Of a stretch of DNA of 64,000 nt, positions 9,930-20,694 are shown piece by piece (position 1 is the first letter of the stretch; the number at the start of each line of letters is the position of its first letter). This DNA comes from Gracilaria domingensis (Eukaryota > Rhodophyta > Florideophyceae > Gracilariales > Gracilariaceae). Under the pieces are notes generated by a model that saw nothing but the letters and a program-made list of their open reading frames with translations, did not search any database and had not been told where the DNA came from. The position numbers and the translations under genes were made by a program. The stretch spans positions 21,240-85,239 of the forward strand of contig VCMS01000240.1 in NCBI GenBank assembly GCA_022539475.1, read 5' to 3'.

Positions 9930-11303
9930 GTGGTGCAAAGGCGTGATGATCCACCTCCATCACCTGATTTCAACTGCAACATGGCTAGGTATCTGAGCAA
10001 TATCGTGCTACTCTCGCAGGAGAAGGTGGACTCTGCGTACATCGACTCAGGTGCTACTCACCATTTTTTCCACTCGCGCAAGTCGTTCATTCGCTACGAG
10101 CGCATCGACATCGAGCTTGTGCAAGCAGTGTCTTGCACCGCTCGTCTAGTCGGTAAAGGCCATGTCTGGATCCCACTCAATAATGGCACAGTCGTGGAAG
10201 CGTACCATGCTCCGGCTTTTGAATCCAACATTCTCTCAGTAGGTGTTCTGAGCGTGGACTTCGTAGTGACTTTCACGTCGACACTGCGCCCATTCAATGA
10301 TTGCTTCATAATGGACCCTAAGCGAAACTCCGAAATCCTTTGGGAAACGGAAATCAAGCAGGGCCTATTCATTATGGAATTGACCGACGACAACAAGCAA
10401 ATCATGGTCCTGAACGCAAGCAATACTAAACAGGAGTTAGCTCTCGATTGGCACGGGCGCACTGGTCATCTGCATCCAAGCAGGTACCAGGACTTCGCAA
10501 AAGTTATGTATTCTGTTCCTTATTTCCAACGTTCCATTCTCGAATCTCTGACGGGCGTACCTTGTCCCACTCGCAAGATGAAGCGCAATCCGCTCATCGC
10601 TAGGCCACGGTCTGTCTCCACCTCAAGCCCATTGGAGCTCATTCATATGGACCTGTCTGGCAAAATCTCGCCTTCTCTCTCTGGCGCTATCTACGCTATG
10701 GCCGTTCTGGACGACTACAATTCAAAGTCAGACGTGTTCTTTCTCATGGACAAGACAGGTGCATCTGTCTTGAAGAACATTGAATGGTATAAGCGCCGCT
10801 CAGAACTCGAGCTCAACCACTCGTTCAGACTCAAGAATGTTCGCCTGGACAGGGCAGGTGAACACAAGAGCAACGAGTTGGATGTGTTCTGCCGCGATAA
10901 TGGCATCAAACTGGACTTCTCTCCGGCATACGCCTCCGAATCAAACGGGGCTGCCGAGAGGCTCATCCAAGAGCATTGGACCCGGACTCGCGTTCTTCTC
11001 TTTGCAAGCAAACTCCCCATTTCCTTTTGGACCGAGGCCATGAACCACGCGAACTGGCTTCGAAACCGGGCACCGTCCTCACGCATCAAGGGACGGATTC
11101 CAATGTTGGAGTGGGACCCATCGACGAAGATCGACCTCTCTCACGTTTCAAACTTCGGACAGCCCGGCTATGCTTTCGTCTACCGCTCGAGGACGGTCCC
11201 AAATAAGAAGTTCCTTCCATGTTCCGTGCTCTCGCAATTCGTTGTCATGCAGAGTGACAACAACTTTTCCGCGTCTTCGCACCAGAGAAGAACTCTGTCG
11301 TGA
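9930..11303 (+). pseudogene. copia protease and integrase region
   Basis: The aspartic protease site is 'YIDSGATHHFF' (DSGA). The GAG-pre-integrase block is 'WHGRTGHLHPSRY'. The integrase core shows D ('LIHMDLSGK'), D ('VRLDRAGEHKS') and E ('SNGAAERLIQ'). The zinc-binding pair of the pre-integrase domain looks damaged, with 'PCPTRK' in place of CX2C. The frame is open for 457 codons, then lost near 11,290. Confidence 0.88.
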
Positions 11304-13119
11304 CGTGCAGGAACTTGGAATTACAGCCGGTTAACTCCTCTCCACTTCCCAACATATCAAGCCTCTTTGAAGGTATCACGAGACAACAAGAGGCCGAGGA
11401 GGTGGAGGTGGAGCCAACTGAACAGCCGGATACAGAGAGAACGGACTTGGAGGAGCATCTTATGAAAGCTTTCACGACCATTACGCACAACTTCCCGCGG
11501 GCCTGGGTCTCAAAGAAGACACTCGATGAACCATCTGTACCGCATTCCTTCAAGGAAGCTTGCAGACACCCAGGATGGTGTGAAGCTATTGAGCGCGAAA
11601 TGAACGCCTTCGTCCTGCGAAAGACATGGGAACTCATCCCTCGCGAAGATTGATGAAACCCGTGCCATATACTTGGGTCTTCAGTGAGATAATGCTTGAT
11701 GGTATTGGAAAGAAGTTCTTGAAGAAGGCACGCTGCTCTCTACGTGAAGACAAGCAGAAGCCATTCATCGACTTCGATCTAAACAACACTTACGCTCCTG
11801 TTGCCTGCCACGAAGCTCTTCGTATTCTCCTGGCCGTCTCGGCTGCGGAGAACCTTATACTGGAAGGAGCTGACATTTCGAACGCGTACCTCTACGGCAA
11901 ACTGGATGTTCCAATCATCATGGAACAGCCAACCGGCTCCACAGGCGTCCAAGCCAAACCCGGTCACGTCTGCAAACTACTCAACTCCCTCTATGGTGCT
12001 GTCCAAGCTGGGATTATCTGGGGCTCCCTCTTTTCGGACACACTTCTATCATGGGGATTCATGACATTGGCTCTCGACTCACGAGTCTTCATGTACCGTG
12101 AGAAAGACCGGTTCATTATTGTCGCAGTAATCGTTGACGACTGCGCCTTCGCTGCCAACAGCGTAAACCTCTTGAAATACTTCAAGAAACGAATATCGGC
12201 AACCTTTGACGTGAAGCTGTATGGTGAGCTTAAGTCATTTATTGGTTGGAGTATCCAACGTTCTGTGCTTGTCATAAAGGTCAGGCAATATGGCTACGCG
12301 ATTCAACTGCTCAAGAAGTTTGGGATGGAACGATGCAACACCGTGCTGTCTCCCTTCCCATCCGTAGCCAACTTACTCCCGACGAGTGAGGACGAGCAAG
12401 CTCTCTCTACAGTGAATCACGCTAACTATAGGGCAGGAATTGGCGGACTTCTCTACAGGGCTGTATCTACAAGGCCGGATCTCTCTTTTCCGGTTTCGGC
12501 TCTTTCGAAGTATCTTCACAATCCTTGCGAGCGCCACTTTTCCTTGCTCAAGCGTCTCTTCAGGTATTTGGCTGCTACATTGGAGTACGGACTCCACTAC
12601 CGATCGAACATTCCGATTACTCCGGCCTCACTTCGTGCGTACGCTGACGCCGATTGGGGGGGATGTATAGAGACTCGAAAGTCTACTACTGGGTATATAA
12701 TCGTCGTCAACGACGCACTAATCATGTGGAAATCGAAGCGTCAGACCGTCATTGCTCTCTCGTCTGCAGAAGCAGAGTACGTGGCTCTTTCTACATGCGC
12801 AAAGGATATCACATGGGTCCGAAAGATGTTTTGGGAATTCGCACACCAACAGCCTTGGAGCGAGGAGTTCTGGTATGAGGCCACAGAGACTCTACTAGAC
12901 AGCTCGGCTGCACTTTCGCTCACTACGAACCCTCATATCTCTGGTCGCAACAAGCACATTGAATTGAAGATGCACCATGTGAGAGATATGTTTGTGGAAA
13001 ACATCATCAAATTGCTGCCCATCCCAAGGAGTCTACAGATCGCTGACATATTGACAAAATGTGCGTCCTTCGCTGATATGAGGAGGATGGTCAGCTTGAT
13101 GCATCTTGACTCATTCTAG
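11300..13119 (+). pseudogene. copia reverse transcriptase and RNase H
   Basis: A linker ORF (11,300-11,653) carries the pre-RT block ('EAIEREMNAFVLRKTWELIP') and overlaps the main RT/RNase H frame (11,626-13,119) with a frameshift. The RT has 'NTYAPVACHEALRILLAV', 'EGADISNAYLYGKL', 'CKLLNSLYGAVQAG' and the catalytic 'VIVDDCAF'. RNase H shows 'YADADWGGCIETRKSTTGY', 'ALSSAEAEYVAL' and the terminal 'KHIELKMHHVRDMF' and 'ADILTK', all classic copia landmarks. This is the best-preserved part of the element. Confidence 0.92.
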
Positions 13120-13126
13120 GAAGAAT

Positions 13127-13554
13127 TGTTGGGACTACTAACTACTCTAACTGTGCTTCACATGTGTTTTTCTTCTTTTGAATTTGCGTGTTATCTTATA
13201 GGTGAATCTGTTTAATGTTTGTGTTTGTTGTGTCTCACAATCCTTCTCCATTTTCCTACAAGTTAGCATAATCTTTTTTCCCACAGGGTTTTTGGTATGC
13301 TGCTCAGGTTTTAGGAGTTTACTGGTGTGAGATGTTTGGTAGCCAAGTGTCTGCGTTTATTGACTTCGATATTGAAGTTTGCACCACGCCTGCAAGTTCT
13401 GAAAGACGTTCTTGTAGAAGAGATGAGCTTTATGGTTAGCCATCTATGGGCCTTGCTCTTCGGCTGTTTATGTTTATGTGATTATGTATTTGGCAACTCT
13501 ATATGGGAGATGCAAAGTGGCGTAGGAAGAGTCGCGCTTCGCCTCGAGGGACGG
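13127..13554 (+). other. Candidate 3' LTR / 3' untranslated region of the copia element
   Basis: A short purine run (AGGAAGAA) just after the stop precedes TGTTGGGAC, a usual start for a copia 3' LTR. No matching 5' copy was found in 7.3-8.9 kb, so LTR status is not established. Confidence 0.35.
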
Positions 13555-13765
13555 TGTTACGCGCCGAAGACCTCTTGCGAGGCGAGCGGAGAGAACGCGC
13601 CCCACGTTTGTGACGGCGTTGCGGGGGCGCACAGTCGCGCCGCCCGTTGCGGCGCTTGGCACCAAATAAAATGCACGACCGTTCCGGTGAGTGCCCGACT
13701 CGCCGGCGGTCAACGCGTGCACCTTATCGATCCGCCCTACTTGCCCTGCGCCGCCGCTTCCATCA
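13555..13765 (+). repeat. 211-bp direct repeat, right copy
   Basis: Same length and about 92% identity to 7,352-7,562, in the same orientation, with the same TGTTACGCG start and CCATCA end. Confidence 0.75.
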
Positions 13766-14085
13766 TTCTGGCCACATTTCGCCACCATGCCGAGACCTCC
13801 CAAAAAACCTTCCTCGATACTTCCCGCACTCATTACGGTGCACCCGCCCGCCAATACGTGAACGCTGCTGTCCACGTGGATTGGCGAGAGGTAAAAGGGC
13901 TGTACAGAAAACGTCGGCTGTACATAAATGGGAGTATATCTCGAGTATTATTAGCGCTTAAAAAGCACGATTCGAGAGCGCACCCATTACTCTCATAAAT
14001 TTAAATACACTAAAACCCCCTGCCCGCGGACACATTTTGAAACCATTTTGCAGCGTTTCGGCAGCTCCCAAAACACACTTTGATG
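13766..14085 (-). repeat. Inverted, degenerate copies of the 7.1-kb repeat module
   Basis: The segments at about 13,766-13,810 and 14,015-14,085 read on the minus strand resemble 7,105-7,175 ('gtgtgttttgggag', 'aatgtggcgaaa', 'tgcccgcgggc'). The copia and the 211-bp repeats therefore sit between inverted copies of the same sequence family, an arrangement that could come from a fold-back or TIR element. Confidence 0.5.
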
Positions 14086-14578
14086 TATAATTCACAGTCC
14101 TTTTGTTTCAAGCACAATATACATTCATCAGACAAGACTAAACTAGTTTGCGTATCCAATCCCAGTGAACAATTTGACACGCCGGGTTTTGGCAAAGATA
14201 TGGCCGTAAAATTGCCAAGTTACGGCCGTAATTTTTAGACGAGAAAAGTTCAAAATACTGCCTAGATATGGCCGAAAAAATGCCTTATTCAGCATGCCTT
14301 ATATCGATCAAAATATGGCCCTAAATGGATGCTTTTGGGACGCTTCTTGGGCATTTTCAGAATACCGAGAGGTTCGAAACCGTACCCTCCCATTGGCAGA
14401 AACGGGCCCTGAACATGGTCTTATATGTCTGATATACGTACAAAAATAGATTCGCTAAATATCCGAATTTGGTGTCTACATTGACGTGATACGGACGTGT
14501 TAATAACGATGGTGGTGCACAGTTTTGGGCGAAAAGTAGTTTTATTTTGCTCCGAAAGTGACCCTAGAGTGGTTGCTA
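14086..14578. other. AT-rich spacer, no gene seen
   Basis: There are repeated short phrases of the form 'atatggcc(g/c)(t/a)aaa' between about 14,200 and 14,330, which look like low-order degenerate repetition. No coding signal. Confidence 0.4.
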
Positions 14579-14898
14579 CTACGCCCCCGCCTTCAGATCC
14601 GCCGCGATTCTGGACGAACGTCCGCTCCCAACCAGTTCCATCACAATATCCAGCTCGCAATGAACTTCTTCTTTGAGCAAAGCTGAGGGAGCGTCGGCCA
14701 ATGGGGCAATTAATTTAGCCTTTCTCGCACTTCATCGTCCGTCAGGATGCCCGAGTGCTCAAACTCGACCCCCGGCTCACGCAGCAATTCTTTTATCTTT
14801 CCTGAGAACCTACACGGGAACATTGTCGGACTGCTTTTCTTGAATGTCACCACCTTTCTGCGGTCCACAAATCCAGTCAGGTTCTCTCTAACTTCCAC
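14579..14898 (-). pseudogene. Monothiol (CGFS-type) glutaredoxin fragment, Grx3/4-PICOT-like
   Basis: The minus strand encodes 'KVVTFKKSSPTMFPCRFSG' and 'LREPGVEFEHSGILTDDEVR', then after a TAA 'HWPTLPQL', and after a one-base frame change 'ELDIVMELV'. This is the order of a monothiol glutaredoxin domain, which handles Fe-S clusters with BolA proteins. The active-site CGFS reads CRFS here. A stop, a frameshift and an altered active site make it a pseudogene. The thioredoxin-like N-terminal half of PICOT proteins was not found upstream. Confidence 0.75.
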
Positions 14899-15302
14899 AG
14901 ATCGTCCTTACGTCTCCTTGCTTTCCTGCTGACTGAGCTCACCGTTCCCATTAGTCCTCTGTTCGTTTCCTGCCGTACACTGTGTTAGAGGAGAATGTTC
15001 TGCTCCGTTCGCACTGTCTTTCACGTGTTTCACCTCCTGCTGAAATCGATTCCACTCCACCTCCTTCCCTAAACCAAATCATTTATCACAAAGGCCGTTA
15101 GTCACAGACGCTATGCAGATTAACAGCGACGATTACACACTAACTGCAGCATGCTTCATTCGGACGGGGTTGTAGGCAGGTGCATCCTAAGAGGCCAGAT
15201 ATTTCGCTGGAGCCAGGCGTATGATTGCGGGTGAGACAAACGCCAGTAGGGTGGCTGTTTGGGTGATGGGGAGACTGCAAAGTGCATCAATGAAGTCTTC
15301 CA

Positions 15303-16283
15303 TCAGCAGGAGGTCGTTTCATGGCGTCTAGTGGTCGGCAGGTGCGTTTGCGAGAGAGCAGTGGAACATTTAGCCAAAGAAAGGTGGGTGGTTTGTGAGA
15401 AGTTTATGATACCATCTCGGGTGCCCGGCCTTTCTGTGATCATCTGTGCTTTCTTTTCGCCATCGAAACCAACCTCCTTGCCACAATCGCTCACGTTCTG
15501 CCTTAATCTTTCCAGCGTCCTCTTCTTGCTGTTGTCTCGTCGCTCTGTTTCATGCTACGATGTCTGCTCTGCAACCACATTATCCTATAGTCCGTTCTTC
15601 CCCATGGTAATCCAGCCGCCGTGCTGCAAGTGGAATTCAATCCAGTTAGCAACGTCTTTCGGATCCATTGCCTTGGTACCAACCTGATACAGGCAGTTGA
15701 TATAATGCCCTTGCTCCACCTTCATATACACTACAAACTTGGCGAGAATCACAACCAGACCCAAGTCTCCCACGATCGCGACATAAACTTATGATCCTAA
15801 ATACCCGTCACACACGACTTGCTAGCGTCCGTGCATGAGTCGTCGCAACGGCTTGTTTGAGAATTTCCTCCACGGATTGAATGCCCTTCTTGTAGATATA
15901 ATCCGCTGCCAACTGTGCAAGAATTTTGTTTTGAAGACTGTTCAGCATCCACGAGAATACTGTCCCAATCACCCGTACAGACGGCCGAAAGACAGCAATA
16001 AAAGGGAATGAATGAAGCAAATATGCAAGTGGTATTTGCTTTCAGCAGCGACGTGCAAAACGAAAGGCGCTGCGTTTAAGACGCTTGCATCGGCACGCCG
16101 AATGATCGTGTTCGAAGACCTGACCGACACGCGAGCTTCGCGGAGTGCCTCGGCTTTCGGCCCATTAGCGAAGCTGCCGCAAGTGGCAACGAGGATGAGG
16201 AGGGAATGCAAGGCGGAAGGAAGCGTAGGTTCAGGTGGTGAAAAAGCTCGGAAGGGCGCGCTGGGTTGATGAGTACAAAGCAA
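15303..16283 (-). pseudogene. Unidentified coding relic with a hydrophobic leader
   Basis: Three minus-strand segments read like parts of one protein: a leader with a hydrophobic core ('ALHSLLILVATCGSF') near 16,200, a helical block ('LAQLAADYIYKKGIQSVEE') near 15,880-15,930, and a block with one hydrophobic segment ('GLVVILAKFVVYMKVEQG', then 'DPKDVANWIEFHLQHGGW') at 15,590-15,760, followed by a charged, possibly coiled-coil tail. Frames change between blocks. I do not recognise the family. It could be a small membrane or secreted protein. Confidence 0.4.
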
Positions 16284-16340
16284 CGCGCTTTTGTTTGTGG
16301 TCCTTGTTTTGAAAATGGCGCCCTTGCGATCTATTTAGAA

Positions 16341-16363
16341 ATGAAGAGTGTAGAAGATCAAAG
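16341..16363 (-). repeat. Split direct repeat, B2 copy
   Basis: 'atgaagagtgtagaaga' plus 'tcaaag' on the plus strand. It matches B1 at 16,732-16,756 apart from a two-base gap. Confidence 0.6.
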
Positions 16364-16504
16364 CGCTTTGCGCAAACCTTTACGTTTTCACATGACCTAA
16401 AGAAAGAAGTAAAGTCTAAATTGCTACGTCAAGACTCTTTTCGAAGCAATCGGAAAAGTCATAAAAGAGGCGGGCAGGTGATGAGAAGGGGTGGGAGGGG
16501 TTGG

Positions 16505-16736
16505 GAAAGAAACGGACATAGGGAGCAAGGTAGGAGCGTTGTGGCCGCGGCCTCCACGTTATAAGCACTCCCCGTGGCGCGCCATGGCGTCCGTGCGACG
16601 CAATCAAATAGTCTCGATTGAGCGCGGTCGCGCGAGGAGGTTTCTTGAAACGCGCGGCATGCTCCACGACGGATGTAGCTGCTTGCTATTCCTTGTGACA
16701 TTCTTCATGGCTGTTATCGATAACAGTAGAGATGAA
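16505..16736 (-). repeat. Split direct repeat, A2 copy (232 bp)
   Basis: Matches 20,463-20,694 over 232 bases with only a handful of differences, in the same orientation. It contains 'cgcgcggcatgctccac' and ends GATGAA at 16,736, where it overlaps the B1 repeat. Confidence 0.9.
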
Positions 16737-16756
16737 GAGTGTAGAAGAGACCAAAG
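16732..16756 (-). repeat. Split direct repeat, B1 copy
   Basis: Directly abuts A2, as expected for the B1-A2-B2 end of a PAT/Ngaro element. Confidence 0.6.
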
Positions 16757-16797
16757 AGTTTGTAGACTTGCATTCCTGGCGAGGCAAACATACAAGT

Positions 16798-19700
16798 TTA
16801 TTGTAGTGGAGGGCGCAGCGCCGACTGAGGGAGAAGCTGCGCAAAGAACCATTCCGAAGAATTAGAGAGAGTGACCGAACTGTCAGTATAGGTTTGTATC
16901 ATACGGCCGGGCGTCCAGTCGAAACGAGGCATTATAATTTCTTTTGAGCATCCGAGCAAAAGTAGTTCGTTCATAGCACCTATTTGGAGGCTATGGGAGC
17001 TGTACGAAAAGCCTTGTGGGGCAACAACGTCCAGATTCTGCAACATAGTGTGAAGAGCGGATTCAAACCCACCTGCGGGGGTTGTTCTAGGAAACAAAAC
17101 ACCCTGTTTGACTCTGCGCAGCCATTTGCGAACCAAGATAAACGGGGAATGAGTGCAGGGCCACGTTGTGTTTCGCAAGTACTTGAGCACAAGAGGGCGA
17201 GAGTGCGACTTTCCTTTGCGGCGTCTGACGAAAAGTTCAATGCAGTGAGGTCTGACCGAGAGGTCATTCTTTGAAATTGCGTCCAAGCTGACAGACCGCA
17301 GATGGAACACGTATGCGACGACGGCTGCGCAGGAACTGTCGATGATAACGTCTTCGGAAGACTCACAGCCTTTCTGCACGATGCGCTGCAACAACTGGGC
17401 GGGACATCCGATTCGAATGTTCGTTGTCTTTGTGCGGCAATGTTTGCGGTTGTAGGCTTGTCTAAGGTCCGACACCAGTTGTGAGTTCGTGGGTGACGGA
17501 CGTCCGTGATGTTCATGATATTTTGATATGGCTGAAAGGTAGTGAAGAAGGGAGGACGGGGAAATTCTTCCTTCGTGCAACAAGTAGCCAATGAACGCAA
17601 CTACTTGGGCGTCGGAGTCTACGAGTGGGGTGGCGCCTTGTTCCTCGCAGAAATTGAACCACTTTGTCAATTGTGTAGCGCGGTTTGTCCAGGTAGAACA
17701 TGCGTATCCGAACTGCGCCACGAGCTCCGCTGCGCGCTTCGCGTGGGTGCTGCGTCCGGTGGAGTCCGCGTGATGTAAAACGGATTCACGTACAGTTGAC
17801 TGATAATCCGTCAGCAGCGAATTCGGGCTATGACGACGGACCATTCCGCTGCGTGTCGCTGACCGTGTAGTAGGCCGAACGGGACGACGTGCGGGTGCCA
17901 CACAGTTACGCTCGTAGCGAGGCGGCGTAACCGATGGTACCAGCCCTGGTTCGGCCAATGTGGCACCACCAGTACTCCCTTTGCTGCTTCTTTCTCTATC
18001 TTGGCTACCACCAGACTCATGAAGTCGAAGGGGGGTCCAGAGGTGGCATAATGTCGTGTACCATGGGTCCTGGAGGTGTTGTGTGAGGTATTTGCGGCGT
18101 GCTGCGAGTCTCTCGCCGAGTGGGCGGTTGCAAAAGACGTTCCGGTCGACCTCGTATTCTTGCTTCAACGCGCGTATTAGATGCGTGGTCGCTCGTGCGT
18201 CCGAGGGAATCCACGTCCTCGACAGCCTGTCTGCGAACTTGTTCACAGCTTAGTGGATCCATTGGGCTTGAATGTCGACCCCCAGATGGCGAAGCAGGCA
18301 GTGGAGTTTCCGTAGCTCGCTCATCATGGCGGGCGATGCTGATACCATGGCGTTCAGTATACAAGCCACGGCTCGATTGTCTTCGTGAAGTAACAAATGT
18401 CGTGTGGACGGCTGACGCAGGAAGTGAGCGAAATGGCGTAACAAGAGAAGACGAACGGCTCGCAATTCGCGAAGAGCGATGCATTCTTGTCGGTCCTTCG
18501 TCCGCCATAGTCCCCGCCCTGCCCACAAACCTGGGCTTCCAGGAGCAAGCGAAGGTCCGAGAGTGCCGCCGTATCCTAGGTCCGCTGCGTCGCTGTGTAG
18601 CGCCAGATCTGGCTTCGGCGGATGCAAGGGTCGTCCACGGTTTTGCGTAAATAATCACCAGTGCCTCAGATCTCTTAGGGACTGTCGAGATAGCCTGACC
18701 GTTTTGGGTGCTGCTTTCCCGGCTTGCTTCCATGTCCTGCTAATATCAGTGTACAAAGAACAAGCATAAAAGCGCGCCAGAGGGTATGCTAATGATAGCG
18801 CGATACAGACACCGACAAAGTGACGTACCAGCGTTATTGAAACGAGACGGCGATGCAAGCAGCTCTGTTGGATTAGCTTTGCCGCAATAGCGTGTACTCT
18901 AGCGACTTTTGGCCGGACCACGAGAACCTCCATGGCGACTGTATCGATTCGGAATCCGACATGGTCGATACGTTGTGACCCGGACCATTCACCTTTCGTC
19001 GGGTGCCTCGTGATACCTAGCCGTTTGAGCACGCGGTCCACCCGACGGGTTGCAACATTGCAGTCTTTTAATGTAGAGATGCGGCCGAACGGCGATGGCG
19101 CTATCAGAAAGTCATCGATATACGGCAAGATGCGGTATCCGAGCTGCTCTCTTACGTATCGGACGAGTGGCTTCAGCAGCTTGGTGAACCATAGCGCTGA
19201 GCGGCCCCATCCGAAGGGTAGAGAAATACATCTGAAGTAACGCCCGTAGTAGTGAAACAAGAAATAGTCTCTCATTGAGGGGTGCAGGTAGAATGCCCGA
19301 TAACCGCCTTGGACATCAAAAGATAACAACATGTCATTCTGCTGCAAGTCTAGCGCGAAACCCGGAAGCGTCTCCATCTTGATACTTCCACGCTCTCAAT
19401 GCTTCGACTGCCTGCAAACATTAACGACAAAGCGGCCTTTAGTCTCTCCGGAACTGTCTGTACGCCATACGGTAAATGCGGAGGATAGAATTTTCCCCTC
19501 CGCGACTCTGGCCACTGCGTACTCTTCTGTCACCTCTTCGTATATCTTCTCTGACAGCCCTTTGCTGAGGTCTTTCTCAGCGTAGTCCCGGTCTACGGGA
19601 CACTGTGGGATCGACGGTAGCATTATGCTTTCGGTAAACGGTGTCTTTGGAGGATCAAAGATTCCGTACTGAACGGCACGCACCGTGTCGGAAGAGGCCT

Positions 19701-19926
19701 TGAGAAGTGTTCGCCACGTATAAGCCTTCTCGAATGTCTTCCTCCGAAGAGGCCTGATCCCGCGATCCTCTTTGGAAGATAAAGTGTTGGACATTACTTC
19801 GCGGCCGGACCGGCCGTAGGCTGGCTCGATCCTTTGCCTTTGGAGGCTTTCTGAGAGAGCATGAGTTTTGCTAATTCCTTCGCCGCTCCAATTCAGAGTG
19901 CACGGCATCGTGAGTTTGTTCAACAA
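16798..19926 (-). pseudogene. DIRS-like pol: RT, RNase H and tyrosine recombinase in one frame with three stops
   Basis: A single 1,043-codon frame runs the full length without an indel. It is interrupted by TGA at 19,396, TGA at 18,655 and TAA at 18,250. The RT has 'LLSFDVQGGYRAFYL', 'CISLPFGW' and the catalytic 'LPYIDDFL'. RNase H shows 'LHSDAADLGYGGTL', 'LRELRAVRLLL' and 'LHEDNRAVACIL', then 'VNKFADRLSR'. The recombinase at the C terminus has the first arginine ('VFHLRSVSLDAI') and the tyrosine in 'GRMIQTYTD'. The usual HxxR motif reads 'SHSLQIGA', so the second arginine is lost. The frame opens near 19,926, probably with an ATG at about 19,908. Confidence 0.92.
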
Positions 19927-20127
19927 GGAAAGCTTGCTGGCGAGCTAGCTCTTGACCCTTTTCGATTACGTCCTTAAAGTATTGTTTTCTCATGGACAAA
20001 ACCTCTAAGCTCGCCTTCATGCCAGTATAGCTTAACTGAAGCAGCTTAAAAGCTTATAATGGGTCCTACATGCCCATCGCAAATGTTCAGGATGCTATTG
20101 CAATTTCAAGCCAGACCCCTGCAGCGT

Positions 20128-20400
20128 TTAGGTACTCCCATTCCTTGTGCGATCGGCGGTCTCTGTTTTTGAGCTCCATGATAAACGCGTTTGGCTCAGG
20201 CTTGAAGTATGACATGTGATTAATTGGTACGTGCGGACCGCGTTCAAAGAGCGTCCCTTGTGCCATATTTCTTGCATCGGATAGAGCAGAAGTACCAACT
20301 TGTACTCCTGATGTTCACACTGAGCGGAGCTGATATGTTCTTTAAGATCGGTCCAAAATGAGGCAAGGTCTTTGTCCTGTGTAGCAGTATTGTCGGTCAT
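20128..20400 (-). CDS. Small first ORF of the DIRS-like element (gag-position)
   Basis: The ATG at 20,400 lies just inside repeat A1 and opens a 90-residue ORF ('MTDNTATQDKDLASFW...'). Position suggests the gag-like first ORF of DIRS elements, but it is short and I see no zinc knuckle, so it may be truncated. Confidence 0.4.
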   Translation of the reverse strand: MTDNTATQDKDLASFWTDLKEHISSAQCEHQEYKLVLLLYPMQEIWHKGRSLNAVRTYQLITCHTSSLSQTRLSWSSKTETADRTRNGST

Positions 20401-20462
20401 GATTGCGCTTAGTGCACGCAAGGTTTGAAGATGTCGCCGCTTCGGAATGGAAGGGAAGTTTC

Positions 20463-20694
20463 GAAAGAAACGGACATAGGGAGCAAGATAGGAGCGTTGT
20501 GGCCGCGGCCTCAGCGTTATAAGCACTCCCCGTGGCGCGCCATGGCGTCCGTGCGACGCGATCAAATAGTCTCGATTGAGCGCGGTCGCGCGAGGAGGTT
20601 TCTTGAAACGCGCGGCATGCTCCACGACGGATGTAGCTGCTTGCTATTCTTTGTGACATTCTTCATGGCTGTGATCGATAACAGTAGAGATGAA
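20463..20694 (-). repeat. Split direct repeat, A1 copy (232 bp)
   Basis: Left end of the element on its own strand, near-identical to A2. Similarity to A2's surroundings stops right after GATGAA at 20,694. Confidence 0.9.

Larger units (their letters stand above)
8931..13119 (+). mobile_element. Ty1/copia-type LTR retrotransposon, coding region, decayed
   Basis: The order gag, zinc knuckle, protease, integrase, reverse transcriptase, RNase H is that of Ty1/copia (Pseudoviridae). The ATG at 8931 has an ACCACC context. The first 2.4 kb keeps one frame with stops at 9219-9221 (TGA), about 9318 (TAG), 9801-9803 (TAG) and about 9866 (TAG). Frames then change near 11,290 and 11,640, before the RT. 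The RT core and RNase H are otherwise intact to the stop at 13,119. No LTR pair is confirmed. A candidate 3' LTR start is TGTTGGG at 13,127. Confidence 0.92.
16341..20694 (-). mobile_element. DIRS-like (PAT/Ngaro-type) tyrosine-recombinase retroelement with split direct repeats
   Basis: Read on the minus strand the order is A1 (20,694-20,463), a small ORF, a long pol frame with RT, RNase H and tyrosine recombinase, B1 (16,756-16,732), A2 (16,736-16,505) and B2 (16,363-16,341). That is the split-direct-repeat plan of PAT/Ngaro elements, which integrate through a circular DNA intermediate and a YR instead of an integrase, without target duplication. B repeats are short (about 24 nt). Outer limits are therefore approximate. 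Confidence 0.85.

Noticed and set aside
14340-14400. tRNA-like B-box GGTTCGAAACC near 14,375
   Set aside because: The flanking bases do not form a T-stem or an acceptor stem, and no A-box lies at the right distance.
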